Source: Eucalyptus grandis (taxonomy: Eukaryota; Streptophyta; Magnoliopsida; Myrtales; Myrtaceae). Taken from it: a stretch of DNA of 64,000 nucleotides. The stretch lies in the NCBI RefSeq assembly GCF_016545825.1, contig NC_052614.1, positions 3,820,630 through 3,884,629 on the forward strand. The letters run 5' to 3'. Below, piece by piece: positions 48,657 to 60,419 of the stretch. A program made the translations under genes and the position numbers. Position 1 is the first letter of the stretch, and every line of letters starts with the position of its first letter. The notes under the pieces were generated by a model. The model had not been told where the DNA came from, did not search any database, and saw nothing but the letters and a program-made list of their open reading frames with translations.

Positions 48657-48808
48657 TTGCACAGGGAAGTGTTGATGGAGGTCTAAATTGAAATGAAGTG
48701 CCAGGAAGAGCTGGATGATGCAGAGAGAACACAAGAGATTTGTTTTGCACTTGAGTATACTTGTTTTGGCTTCTCTCTAGCTGTTTCACTGAACTTTTCC
48801 TCCACCCC

Positions 48809-48815
48809 TTTTATA
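48809..48815 (-). promoter_or_regulatory. TATA box of the peptide gene
   Basis: On the minus strand CTATAAAAGGGG lies about 155 bases upstream of the ATG at 48656, a good TATA box, leaving a leader of roughly 120 bases. Confidence 0.65.
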
Positions 48816-50600
48816 GCTTGTGAGCTGAGGCCAGTTGAGAGTTGGCGGATGGAATGAGAAGTGAGTTTAATATTGGTCGGACAAAAGGCTTTCCAGGGCC
48901 CACTTGAATCCTTCGACATGATGTTGGTCCATGGCATTTTTGTCTCACTTTTGTTCTTCTTTTATTTACTTTCTCTCAACAAGTGAATATGGGGAATGGG
49001 AATCTTGATAATACAAAGTCCTTCCAAAGTTCCCATCGCGACCGTATTTGGAAATATTAGTATCTATAAGTTAATTAGTAAAATGATCAAATAAAGCATT
49101 CGCTAGTTTGAGGAAGTATGATCTATGTTCAGCAATGTATTTCGCTCTTTATGAATTAGAGTATTACGTAGAGCGTATGAACTCATCATTTCTTATTGGG
49201 GGAGGGGGGTCATGGCCATGTCACGTTGGCATCTTAATAAGCTCACAATTCAAACAAGATTAAACTTTACCTTCCCAAATTATGCATCTATGCATCTTAA
49301 TTTGTGCTGCAATAAATATCATCTATTAGGTCTCTTCCTAAAATAGTGTGTTGAAAGCTTTATGCTTTGGCATCATCGAGTACCTCTGCAGAACATCATG
49401 CTCATTGTCATTTTCTTTCGTGAAATGGGAAAGCATAGGTCAATTTGGACATTTGATTAGACAACCCATTTGGCAATACATGAACCATCTGCATTATCCT
49501 TTCACATCACCCATCGTTTCGAGTGACATTTCTTTTGGTAATAATAAGATGTTTATCTGATTAAATAACATGATGTAATAATTCCATTTAAAGTGATTAA
49601 TCGATAAAAAGATCACGTGGGTCATAATGTATCTTATTGCTTGTTTCGTGATAAAGTCATATCATACTGTATTGATGGGAAATTCAAAACGGTGGATGAA
49701 AATTTCCAATGATTTTCTTTTTACTCAAGAAAAAAAAAGAGTAAAAATAAAAATCAAGACTCGAGTGGTTTTTGTGATAATATTGACCTAAGTTTCGTGA
49801 ATTTTGTATCACTGTCTTTTCAAGTCGACCATGCATGGATCTTAACCTAAATATCATGTCATTTCACGTGAGGTTGAAGTGACAGTAAAGAGATTTCACC
49901 CAATTTACAAGCAAAATCACCCCCTTATGTGTCAATCTTATAATCATGTTCTTTCTTTTGTAATTCCAATTTTCCTGGGGTACATAAAAGATTCTCGTCA
50001 TAAATGGATGACCAGATCTTTAAAAATAATTAGATCTCACTACAGCAATCTTAATTTAATCACCATTTGCCTCCCCTTTTCGAAGAGGGGCATATTATAA
50101 TCATATAGATGTTTCGAGGGAGACAAGACCCTACTATTTATGCAATATTTCCTATATGCATATCCATTCATATCGCAGTTCTGGAAGACAACAGCAAGCG
50201 AGACAATGGAACAGGAGTTGTAATTACTCAACATGATGATGTCACTTTGGGAACATCATTTACCACTGAACTCAAAACTTTTCGAAAGGAGAAATGCTTT
50301 GCCCTAGGTTATTGTCTTATTAGCTAGCCCGCACACGAGAATGTTCGTTTTCTCTATTGAACAAACGAGATGGAACAATTTTCTTATTTTACTAAATAAC
50401 TAATAAATAATTAAGTGCGTGTATATTTATAAGTTAATATATTGTTTTATTCAATTTGCAACTAGACGGGACCGACCCATCTAGTTCTTCTTTGGTACGG
50501 TTCCACATTGTCTTAGTTTGCCCATGACTTATGAGGTGGCAACCAATTATGAACCTAGGGTTGCAAATCTCCAGTTCAAGGCCCTAATGACCAAAGTGAG
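48816..50600. other. intergenic, no supported gene
   Basis: AT-rich; short frames only. No RNA gene or repeat structure identified by eye. Confidence 0.4.
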
Positions 50601-51075
50601 TAGAATGGGTCGGGCATTTCATCGAGCAACCTTAAGGACCAAGGGACGTCAAGTTGAATGTGGCTTCGCCTTCCATCTCGAGGTGCGGCCATGAGCGAGG
50701 CGGCCTTGCTGGAGCCTCACCAGCCACCATGGGAAAAAGAAAAAGGAAAGGAAAAGGAAAAAAAAATAAAAAAATTGAACAAAATAAAAAAATTATTAAA
50801 AGATTGCCATTTCGGTGTTGGCCAAGCGGGTGGCATCCATGCCAGCATTGGCTATTATATTGGTATGATGAACTAAATTGACACAAATGTAAAAGATTTA
50901 TGACTAAATTGATAGAAAAATTATGATTGAACAATTGTAATAAATTTATAACTTCTTTGTTAATTTTTGAAATCAAATTGATATTTGGTTTGAAATTTTA
51001 ATTGCTACTTTCAAATCAATTGAATCAAATTCCATCAATTTGAAAAGATTGTTCAATTGATATCTTGTTTGGTTT
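50601..51075. mobile_element. degraded inverted-repeat element remnant
   Basis: The right arm (GACACAAATGTAAAAGATTT, ATGACTAAATTGATAG) resembles the arms of the other inverted-repeat elements in this window. The G+C-rich core at 50650-50730 (GGCCATGAGCGAGGCGGCC) is also of the same kind. The left end is not clear. Confidence 0.4.
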
Positions 51076-51491
51076 GATTTGTGCTATCGACAATTTAGGA
51101 GGGCCAGCATCATTCAACACCTTGACCAAATTGTGTGTAGGATAAGGATTGACGGTAGGATAAAGGCTGGGCGATGAGCTGGCTATGAGAATAGCTTCTT
51201 TTGCTTCAACTTATTGAAATTGGAATTTCACCAAAGCTTATAAGTAGAAGTGGATCTCTAAGCCAAGCAGCTTCCTAGTAGCTAGTGTTTTGCTTGATAA
51301 AATTGTCTAAAATTTTTTAAATCTATTACACTTTTGTTAATTTAATCTTGATCATTTTAATAATGCCATAAACATTTTCACGTTTTTTTTTAATTGAGTC
51401 CATTTGGCCAATTTTGACAAAAAAAATCATTAACATAAATGCAGGTTGTCCTACATGTTATGATCAACATTGACGTAAATAATTTTTAGGG

Positions 51492-52055
51492 ATAAGTGCA
51501 ATAAAAGTCTTAAAACTTGTTACGGAAATGCAATTGAATCCTAAGCCTTACAAAAAGTGCAATCAAGCCCTAAAATTTGTCAAATTGATTCAATTGAATC
51601 CTAAAGTTAACACCGTTAGATTTATTAATGAAAAAATGTTGACGTGGCATTTTAAATTATTTTTCATTTTCCACATGGCTTTTTAAAAAAATTATATTCA
51701 AAATTAGATTTAAAAACTAAAAAAAAAGGCTAAAATTTATTTTTAAAAAAACTGTTAAAAAAAAAAAGAAGAAGAGAAAATGGCAGCTCCTCCGCCGCCA
51801 TTGCCGCGCCCATCCCCGGAGGGCCGGTAGCAGCGGTTGCTGGCCCCTCCGGCGATGGGCGGCGGCGGAGGAACTGCCATTTTTTTTAACATTTTAAAAA
51901 TATAAATTTTAGTTTTTAAATATAATATTTTTAAAAAGAATAAAAATAATTTTAAAAGTCATGTGAAAATAAAAAAAAAAATCATTTAAAATGCCATGTC
52001 AGCATCACTGGGTGTTAATTTTGCTATGTCATCATTTATTGCACTTATCTCTCAT
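51492..52055. mobile_element. nested inverted-repeat element 1
   Basis: The left end GGATAAGTGCAATAAA matches the right end read in reverse, AGATAAGTGCAATAAA. Inner arms share TGACGTGGCATTTTAAAT / TGACATGGCATTTTAAAT. A core at 51785-51880 of GCCGCCATTGCCGCGCC type is itself an inverted repeat. Confidence 0.7.
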
Positions 52056-52523
52056 TTTTAATAATATTTTGAATTCCTAATTTTTAATAATATTTTGAAC
52101 GTTTTTATTTTTTCTTTTCTTCCCCCATTTTTTCCTTCTCTTCTTCCTCTAGTCAATCATTGAGCCTTGATGATCGCCCAAAGGTGAGGTCAACCTCATT
52201 GACCTTGGTGAAGCTCACCCCCATTGCCCACTGGCGAGGCTCAACCTCACCATGGTTGGGCGAGGTTGATCTCACCCTACCTAGCGAGTTTGAGCCTGGC
52301 CTAGCAATGGCGAGGGGGAGCCTTTAGTGAGGTCAAACCTTGCTAGTGGTTGGGCGAAGCTTGCTAAAGGCCGGCGAGGTTGACCCTCTAGCAAGGCGTC
52401 AACCATCATTGAGGCCTAACAACGAGCTAGAAGAAGAAGGGAAAAAAAAAGCAAAAAAAGGAAAATAAAAGAAAAAATGAATATAAAAGAAAATTTCAAA
52501 TAGTATTATAATATTATCAAAGG

Positions 52524-52966
52524 TTAATATTGCAAAAAATTCTAAACTAGTACATTTGTGATTAATTTATCTCAAACTAATTTTTTGACTATAAAAAATC
52601 TCAAATTATTATACATATGACAAATTTACCTCAAACTAATATTTTGACAACTAAAAATCTCAAATTAGTACATTTATAACAAATTTGCCCTTTGTTAATT
52701 TACATTATATAAGATTAATACCATTAAATATCACAACTAGTACACTTGTGACAAATGGAGGGTAAAACTCCAAAGTTGTACACCCATTAACTATTATGAG
52801 TTATCTAATTCAGCAATTTGATGATGAAATATAACAAAATCTAAGAAAATGTAAATTGGTGTTACAAGCATACCACACTATCAAAAATTAATTTAGGATA
52901 AATTTATAACACGTGTACCAGTTTGATGTTTTTGTAATATTAACACTGTTATTAAAAATTATTCAC
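52524..52966. mobile_element. nested inverted-repeat element 2
   Basis: The left end GTTAATATTGCAAAAAATTC matches the right end in reverse, GTTAATATTACAAAAACATC. Similarity continues for about 55 bases (AACTAGTACA / AACTGGTACA). No coding capacity. Confidence 0.7.
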
Positions 52967-53264
52967 ATTAATGCCGGTTGTGTCACATAAGATGGTTGGC
53001 ATTCGCGTTAGTGATTTCTGGCTAAGATTAGTTGGATGGACTTAGTCAAAGTCTTGAAAAGATTTAAGACTTAATTGGTACAATTAAAATATTTAAAATT
53101 GAATTGACAAAAGTGTAATGGATTTAGGTTTTTTTGGATAAATTTTTGGCTTAATATAGTGTGAAATTTTGTGAAACCCTAGTGAAGTAGTCTAAATGTT
53201 TACTAAAATAATTTAAAATTAAATCATGTTTTTATTTTAAATTTTAAATCTTTTAAGAATTGTA

Positions 53265-53625
53265 GACTCCATCCCACAAATTTCACAATAAATGAGGAAA
53301 ACTAAATGTCTAGTTGATCAAGAAAATTTTAAACTAATCTTTCTGTCAATACCGAGACCCCTCGCACTTGTATTAAGCAAATTGCCATCTAGATCAGATG
53401 AGGCAGAATGTCCAATGATATACAGTACGTGGTCGAAGATTGCTTCAACATTCAATCCATGATCAATCCTGATGGATATATGAAATATGTTCTCTCTAGC
53501 TTGAACGATTACATGTTGAATCCCTCTGAGTTTGAAAAGAGAAATGGAGACAAGGGTAGTGATCATAGGAGTAGGAATCAGTGGCCTTCTCGCCTGCAAG
53601 TATTCGGTCTATTGGTGTTGGAATA
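53265..53625 (+). pseudogene. truncated copy of the FMO gene's 5' end
   Basis: This stretch matches 55440-55805: leader words TTGCCATCTAG, GATGGATATATGAAATATGT and GTTGAATCCCTCTG, then the start of FMO exon 1, [20 protein letters not shown] then SV, from the ATG at 53545. After that the frame runs into unrelated sequence and stops. Compared with the intact gene about 19 bases including the TATAAATA box are missing. It is a dead duplicate of promoter plus about 22 codons. Confidence 0.9.
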
Positions 53626-55278
53626 ATGCTCGCCCTCTTTCGGCAATTGAACGGGAAGTGATTTAGAAATCAGTTTTCGAATCAGATGCACTTGCCCGTG
53701 TGAGAAAGGCACATATCACTCCAATAAATTTGATCTTATGGCGGCCAAACTCGATTTTGGTGGCTAGAATTGCAAGATCATGCACTTTTGGCAACCGAAC
53801 TCTTTGATCGCCAGATGTTGCATTTCGGGCAACCAAACTACGAGTTGGTCAAATATAAGTTTAAATTTTCCAAATGGAACCATAATTTCACTCCCTCCCT
53901 CCCTCTTCCTTTTTATGAGCTTTCTTGCCTGGCGGTGCGAGGCCTGATTGGGGTCTTGTGCTTACCCTTTGTGGCAATTAGAATCAAATGGATAACTTTA
54001 TTTATCGAATGACTTTTTAACAAAATGATTAAAACATAGGATTTATATAACCGTAACTTGTCTTGGAACTCCAAAACTCTATTTATTTTTATCTTACATA
54101 CTTGATTGAGATTTTTTTTTATTGAAAGAAAATTGTATTCATTACTTAAAATGATATAGAAATACATAGTTTTCATGATAAAGCAAATCAAAACAGAGTA
54201 GGAATATTGAAAATCAAAACCAAATCCAAAACATAAGAAAGATTGATAGAGCATTTGCAAAGTTAATCACAAACTTGTTCCACATGAACAGATTTGTCAA
54301 ACAAAATTGGTAGCCGATCGCTAGAGCTCATGTCTTTATTAGTGACGAGCATACGTCGAAAATTCATTCTTCAATAATTAAAATGTTGCCAGTTGGTGGT
54401 GTGTGTCTAAGTTCGGCTTCCTCTACACTATCATCCTATGGAAACAACCATAATATGTTAAACAAACATAGATTTAACATGTGATGGGTCAAATCTTCCA
54501 ATTCAATGAGACACCAAGACTCCTATGATCATCATCGAGACTGAAGGCAAAAAACCTGTACATGAACATAGCAAAAGGGCATAGAATTCCTAAAAGCATA
54601 TTTATTATATTTCCAGATCTAGATCAGGAGAAGATAGCATCAAAAACTAGAACTAGATCAATAGAATTCAAACTCTCGAATCGAGAACTAAATTGGGAGA
54701 AGAAAGCGCTCAAATCTAAATTGGAAAAGAAAAAAAAGTAAAAAAAAAAAAAATGAACAATAAAACTCAAATAAAATCAACAAAAGAGAGATGAGACGAT
54801 GAGACTAGCTCAAACCCCTCCTATCACAAACACAAATTGTTTCGACCTTATTACAAGTGCTGCGTATTAGGTGACGTCAAACACGAGATATGTATGGTCA
54901 AGTTGTCAATTCCTCAGGAGCCCAAGATTGGTGATTCAGCGTATAGTTGAATATCCAGACGCCTCTGACTTTTTGGTTGATAATGTCGGTGTTCTGTAAG
55001 TTTTGAGCCGCTACAAAAATGGGCTATTTAATAGATAAATGTTGTCGCATTTTCCTTTATTTGAACGTTAATCATACACTAAAGCGTAAAAACATGTTAT
55101 ACGAGAGGTAAATGTAAGCTTAAGAAATTTGAACTCAGGGTCTCATATATTATATCATGTAAAATTTTATAAGATTACAGTCAATTATTCTAGAAATTTA
55201 CTAGAATACTTAAAAATTAATTCATGCCTTCATATAGAAGTTCAAATTATAAGATTATAGTCAATAAATTTGTGCCTT
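53626..55278. other. intergenic between the FMO fragment and the FMO gene
   Basis: AT-rich with no supported gene. Confidence 0.4.
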
Positions 55279-55320
55279 CATTGCTGGACCACCGGCTGGC
55301 CGGCCGGTGGTCCAGCAATG
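55279..55320. repeat. 42-base near-perfect palindrome upstream of the FMO gene
   Basis: The half-site CATTGCTGGACCACCGGCTGG is followed at once by its reverse complement with a single mismatch at the centre. It is G+C-rich in AT-rich surroundings and lies about 420 bases before the FMO ATG. Confidence 0.9.
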
Positions 55321-55618
55321 GGGTTAAGAATCTTTTTCAAGACCTTAACCCTGCCTTTATGGCAACGGATGACAGACAGACACGCAGGGACTCCCACCCC
55401 AGGACGGGTTCCTCCGCCTGTTTCTTCCTTAAGCAGTTTAAGCCTCCCACAAGTTTCACACAAAATGAGGAAAAATAATTGTCTAGTTGAGTCAAGAAAA
55501 TGTTAAACTAACCAACCCTTCTGCCAATGCCAACACATGTCCCACTTGTAATAAACAAATTGCCATCTAGCTAAATGAGGCACGATGTCCAAAGATACAG
55601 TATGCGGTCAGAGGTTGC

Positions 55619-55629
55619 TTTATAAATAA
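55619..55629 (+). promoter_or_regulatory. TATA box of the FMO gene
   Basis: TTTATAAATAA lies about 115 bases before the ATG. The homologous position in the truncated copy near 53440 is deleted. Confidence 0.65.
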
Positions 55630-55737
55630 CAGTTTCTCCACCATTCAATTCATGATCAGTCCTGATGGACATATGAGATATGTTCTCTCTAGCTTGGAAG
55701 AGTGCATGTTGAATCCCTCTGGAGTTTGGAAAGAGAA

Positions 55738-58700
55738 ATGGAGAGAAGGGTAGTGATCATAGGAGCGGGAATTAGTGGCCTTCTCGCCTGCAAGTATTCG
55801 GTCGAGAAGGGCTTTGACCCGGTGGTGTTCGAGGCCGAGGACCGCATCGGGGGAGTCTGGAATCACACCATTCAATCGACCAAATTGCAAAATGTGAAGG
55901 AAAGTTACCAGTTCTCAGACTTCGATTGGCCGGCCTTTGTGCAGGAGATGTTCCCCAGCCACGCTGAAGTCCTAGACTATGTAAAGTCCTATGCTCAGCA
56001 CTTCAATTTATATCCTTACATCAAGTTCCATTCCAGAGTGATTAGCATCGATTACGTTGGGGAGTCATTCGAAGAGATGAAGACGTGGGATTTGTGGGGT
56101 GGGACGGGGATGGCATTCGGCTCGAAAGGGAAGTGGCACATTACTGTCCTGGACACACAGACTAATGCCACAGAGGTAAATTAGCTGTTCTTGTTGACCC
56201 CCAAAAGAAAAAAATGAAAAAAAAAATAGCTGTTCTTCATAGTTCGGTTCAATTCAATCCTGAGATTTGAGAAGCATCGATATTTGCTAATACTCTAGTT
56301 TCAGTTTCTATGATTGCTTGATGCAATGTTAAGTGAGTGCCGCGTTTTGGCCAGGTTCACCAAGCTGAATTTGTTATTCTCTGCATCGGACGGTACAGCG
56401 GTCTTCCTAACATTCCGGAGCTCCCACCATCCTCTTGCTCCAAAGTGTTCGATGGCAAGGTGATGCATTCAATGGAATATTCAGATATGGAGAAATCTGC
56501 GGCTGCTGAATTGATTAAAGGAAAGCGAATCACAATTGTTGGTTCACAGAAATCAGCAGTAGATTTAGCAGTCGAATGTGCAGAAGCAAATGGTAAGAGC
56601 GATGTCATATAGACTTATCTGCTAGGAAAATTGTCCAAAAAGTCCATTGTACTTTTGCCAATTCAGTCTTAAACCTTCTAACTTTACCAATTGAGTTCTA
56701 AATCTTTTCACTTTTTACCGAATAAGTCCATCCGGCCAATTTTGACCGGAAAATGCTAATGTGGACGTCAGCTGATCATGTAGGATTGCCGGCGCTAACG
56801 TGACAAATTTTAATAATATTTTAATATTTTTTGAATATTTTTGAATATTTTTATTTTTATTTTTATATTTTCTGTTTTTTTTTTCTTTTCTTTTTTTCTT
56901 TTTGGCTTTTTCCTTGGCCTTTTCTGGTGATCGGCCACCGGCCACCGGCCATAGCCAGCCGGGTGAGGAGGAGCACTGACGAGGGCGAGGGAAGCCCTTG
57001 CCAGCGCGGCCAAGCGAGGGTCGCTGGGCGAGGCCGACCCTCCCAGTGAGGGTGGCCTCGCCGCGCGTCGGTCGAGTGACGGCGATGCTAGGCGAGGCCG
57101 CCCGGCCCCGGCGAGGGTCGGCCTTGCTAGATCTCGGCGAGGGAGTCTCGCCAAGGTTCACCCTCACCCGGGCGGCGTCGGCCTCGACCCGGCCACAGCC
57201 AACACCCGCTTGGCCAGGCGAGGAGCCTCGCCCTCGCCCGGCGTCGCTGTCGCTTGGCCGACGCTCGGCAAGGCCACCTCGCTGGGGAGGGTTGGCCTTG
57301 CCCTGGGCGACCCTTGCCGAGCCACGCCTAGGCGAGGACTTCCCTCGCCCTCACCGGTGCTCCTCCTTGCCCGACCGAGCCTCGCTTGTGGCGGGCGAGG
57401 CCAGCCGGCCCACTGTGGCTGGTGGCCGGCCGTCGCCTGTGGCCGGTGGTCGGCCACCGGAAAAAGCCAAAAAGAAAAGAAAAGAAAAAGGGGGAAAAAT
57501 AGAAAATATAAAAATAAAAATAAAAAAATTCAAAAAAATCGAAAATATTAAAAAATTATTAAAATTGTCTATGTCGGGGCCAGGCATGACGATCCCCTAC
57601 GTGACATCGCCAGCGTCCACGTCAACATTTTCCGGCCAAAATTGGCCGGATGGGCTTAATCAGCAAAAAGTGAAAATATTTAGGACTCAATTGGCAGAAT
57701 TAAAAGGTTTAGGACTGAATTTGCAAAAGTGCAATAAGTTTAGGACTTTTTGAACAATTCTCCCATTATCTGTTGGTAGGCTATTGTTGGGTGAATTGTC
57801 ACTGTGAACTATAGTCAAGTCCTATCAAAGCTTGCAATTCATGATATCTTCTGAAAGTTCATTTGAAACTTCTGTAATTTGTCGAAATACATCAAAACCC
57901 AATACATTAGTCATGGAATGGGGTTCAGTCATGTTTAAAGTATCTACACATGAATGAATTTGTATCTGCAACACCTGACACTTATAGGAATTCAATGGAT
58001 GCGGTATCTACTACATACCAACGAGGACTTCATCGAGAGATGTGCTTTCCATCCTTTAAATGATCGAGCTTATCTGATAATGTCTTTTTCCTTATCTCAT
58101 TCTCATTTTGTGATCGGAATCAGGAGTCAAGTACCCTTGTGTGATGATCCAGAGGAACCCTCATTGGTTGCTGCCCAGCGACAGTTTCTTAATATCTCAC
58201 CTTGGTCTCTTGTACTTCAGTCGATTCGCTGAGCTGCTTCTTCATAAGCCAGGACAAAACATCCTGTACTGGGTTCTCGCCACAATGCTTTCGCCGTTGG
58301 TATGCACATACTTCCATTTTTTCGGTTTAGTTCCACAAGACTTGCTTGTCTATCAGTCAACCATAAAAAAATGACTCTTTTATCCGTGTCAAGTTCTTTT
58401 TTCATGATTCTCTTTGTTATATGCATCCGCTTGTCAATCAAAAAGTTTGCTCACGAGGTAACTCTGAAATTCCTAGAGATGGGGCATCTCGAAATTCTCG
58501 GAAATCTATCTCCAGTGGAAACTCCCGTTGACGAAGTATGGATTATTACCAAGACACAGCTTTCTTGAGGACATGTCTTCGTGTCTAATTGGCATTCTGC
58601 CCGACAAGTTCTACGATAAAGTTGAGGAGGGAAGCATCCTAATCAAAAGGTCGCAAAGCTTTCACTTCTGCAAGGAAGGTCTGATAGTCGATGGAGAAGA

Positions 58701-59493
58701 CAAACCGATCTCAAGCGATCTCGTGATCCTTGCCACTGGATATAAAGGCAATCAAAAGCTCAAGAACATTTTCAGATCTTCAGTCTTCCAAAAGTACCTC
58801 GTCCCTTCACCAACTTCAATCATTCCTCTTTACAGGTACCATGTCATACTTGCAGTTGCAAAACCAAGTAGCATCAATTTCCACTCAAAACCTTGACTTT
58901 CAAAATGCATATCTTATTGTCATTAACTATCAAGGACCGACAACAATATATTGTCTAACTCTGAGATGGCATTGCAGAATTTGGCCTACCTTAAGGTCTC
59001 TTGTGTATCATTACAGCATTTAGGTGTGGAGCTAATTTCCGGGAATTCAAAATGTAGTTTTTTTTCTCATAGGATTTTGTCACGATACTGTGCCCAGTCT
59101 GGTTTTGTTGTAACAGTCTTTTATACTGACTTCAGGCGGGTGATTCATCCTCGGATTCCACAGCTCGCAGTTATAGGATACACAGGGAGCCTTGCTAACC
59201 TGCCGTCCTTTGAGATCACATGCCAGTGGCTCATGCACGTCCTCGATGGGAACTTGAAGCTGCCGAGCATCGGGGCAATGGAAAAGGACACAGCGAGGTG
59301 GGAAATTCACATGAAGCGATACAGCAGGAGGAACTTCTGGAGATCATGCATTGCAACCACCAGCATTTGGTACAATGACAAGCTGTGCAAGGACATGAAC
59401 TGCAATCCCAGAAGAAAGAAGGGGTTTCTGGCCGAGTGGTTCCAACCTTATGGACCAGCTGATTATGCAAGCCTCGCTGATCAGAAACACTGA
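55738..59493 (+). CDS. flavin-containing monooxygenase, FMO1-like
   Basis: Five exons: 55738-56175, 56355-56592, 58124-58299, 58477-58835 and 59136-59493. They join in phase to 522 residues, the usual plant FMO length, with no lesion. Start: the ATG giving [20 protein letters not shown], as in relatives; an upstream in-frame ATG-like start adds only leader. Motifs: FAD-binding GAGISG at residues 9-14, the FMO fingerprint FxGxxxHxxxY as [11 protein letters not shown] in exon 2, NADPH-binding IVGSQKSA, and [10 protein letters not shown] in exon 4. It ends [19 protein letters not shown]. Known: FMOs use FAD, NADPH and oxygen to oxygenate N or S in small molecules, and Arabidopsis FMO1 makes N-hydroxypipecolic acid in systemic immunity. 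The exact substrate cannot be read here. Intron 2 is 1531 bases because it houses a Mutator-like element. A dead 5' copy lies upstream and an LTR element 394 bases downstream. Confidence 0.95.
56624..57765. mobile_element. Mutator-like inverted-repeat element in FMO intron 2, with 9-bp target duplication
   Basis: The arms are inverted repeats about 200 bases long: left AGGAAAATTGTCCAAAAAGT, right in reverse TGGGAGAATTGTTCAAAAAG. Both continue through CCATCCGGCCAATTTTG and CCGGAAAATG. The nine bases TTATCTGCT (56615-56623) and TTATCTGTT (57766-57774) flank it, one mismatch apart. The core (56930-57460) is extremely G+C-rich, made of GGCGAGG / CCTCGCC words. Long frames through it are composition artefacts. 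Confidence 0.85.
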
Positions 59494-59881
59494 ACAACAA
59501 ACATATCCTTATTTGATGAGTTCTGAACGAGACATCATCCTCTTTATGATCAGTGATGAATTTGACATTTTGCTTGTAATAATTTATATTGCGAAAGTCT
59601 ACAAGACTCAAGTGATATGAATGCAAAAATAAGAGTGATTTTTTGGCATTTTGAACGTAACTTCGTGACAACCTGCCCGTCAAACCATGTTCTGCTAACT
59701 GAGGGGTCAGAAAGGCATGTTTTCATATGGTGATTTGAAATAGGCTCATTTTCAATAGCTTCTTGTGCTCTTGCTGGATTCCTTAAATTCATTAAGACAT
59801 CTGGGTCTACCCCTCGTGCTTCTCTGTGACTGCCAACGGTTGTAGAGAATCCAAAGAGAAAATGCGGATTGTAATAGAGAG
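59494..59881. other. FMO 3' flank
   Basis: Probable 3' UTR and short spacer; no gene seen. Confidence 0.4.
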
Positions 59882-60419
59882 AAAGATGTTGAATCTTGCG
59901 GAAACGTGGTACAAATATAATTTACAAAATATGACTTTCACTATTACAATAATTTCTCACACCACATACAATACTCGGACAACTCTACACAATTCCTCTC
60001 ACACTCATGTGCATATACAGCACACTCTACTCAAGACACTCTCAAGACCCCCACACACATACCCACACACCTTCTTGGACTTCTTACTCACACACTCTTA
60101 GTTGGACACACAAATGTTGCTCCTATTTATAGGATGGAAAGTCAGTGACTTTCCTAACTTTCTACACTATTCTAGAAGTATTATTTTATTATAGCCTGAC
60201 AACTAGATTATGGATTTTGCTAGAAGATTCTAGAGAAGGGAGAGTTCTAGAGAAATCCAGAGAGAGAGAAATCTGGAGGAGTAAAGACAGATATGGAGAA
60301 CTCTAGAGAAAGATCTAGAGAACTCTAGGAGAGAGAGAGAGGCGGTGATCTTCAACACTCCCCCTCATCGACTACTCTCTCTCGATATAGTAGCCGTGCT
60401 GATATTGCTTTTTGACTCT

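Larger units (their letters stand above)
51300..53146. mobile_element. inverted-repeat element interrupted by two nested elements
   Basis: The left arm (AAATCTATTACACTTTTGTT onward, 51320-51480) is mirrored at 52970-53146 (read in reverse: AAATCCATTACACTTTTGTC). Both arms carry the AATTGAGTCC / AATTAAGTC and CCATTTGGCCAATTTTG / CCATCCAACTAATCTTAG words. Between them sit two further elements (listed separately) and a G+C-rich block at 52140-52440 with AGGTTGA / TCAACCTC words. Confidence 0.7.

Noticed and set aside
56998..57753. Long frames on both strands in the FMO intron
   Set aside because: Produced by the stop-poor GGCGAGG composition of the transposon core; all six frames are affected.
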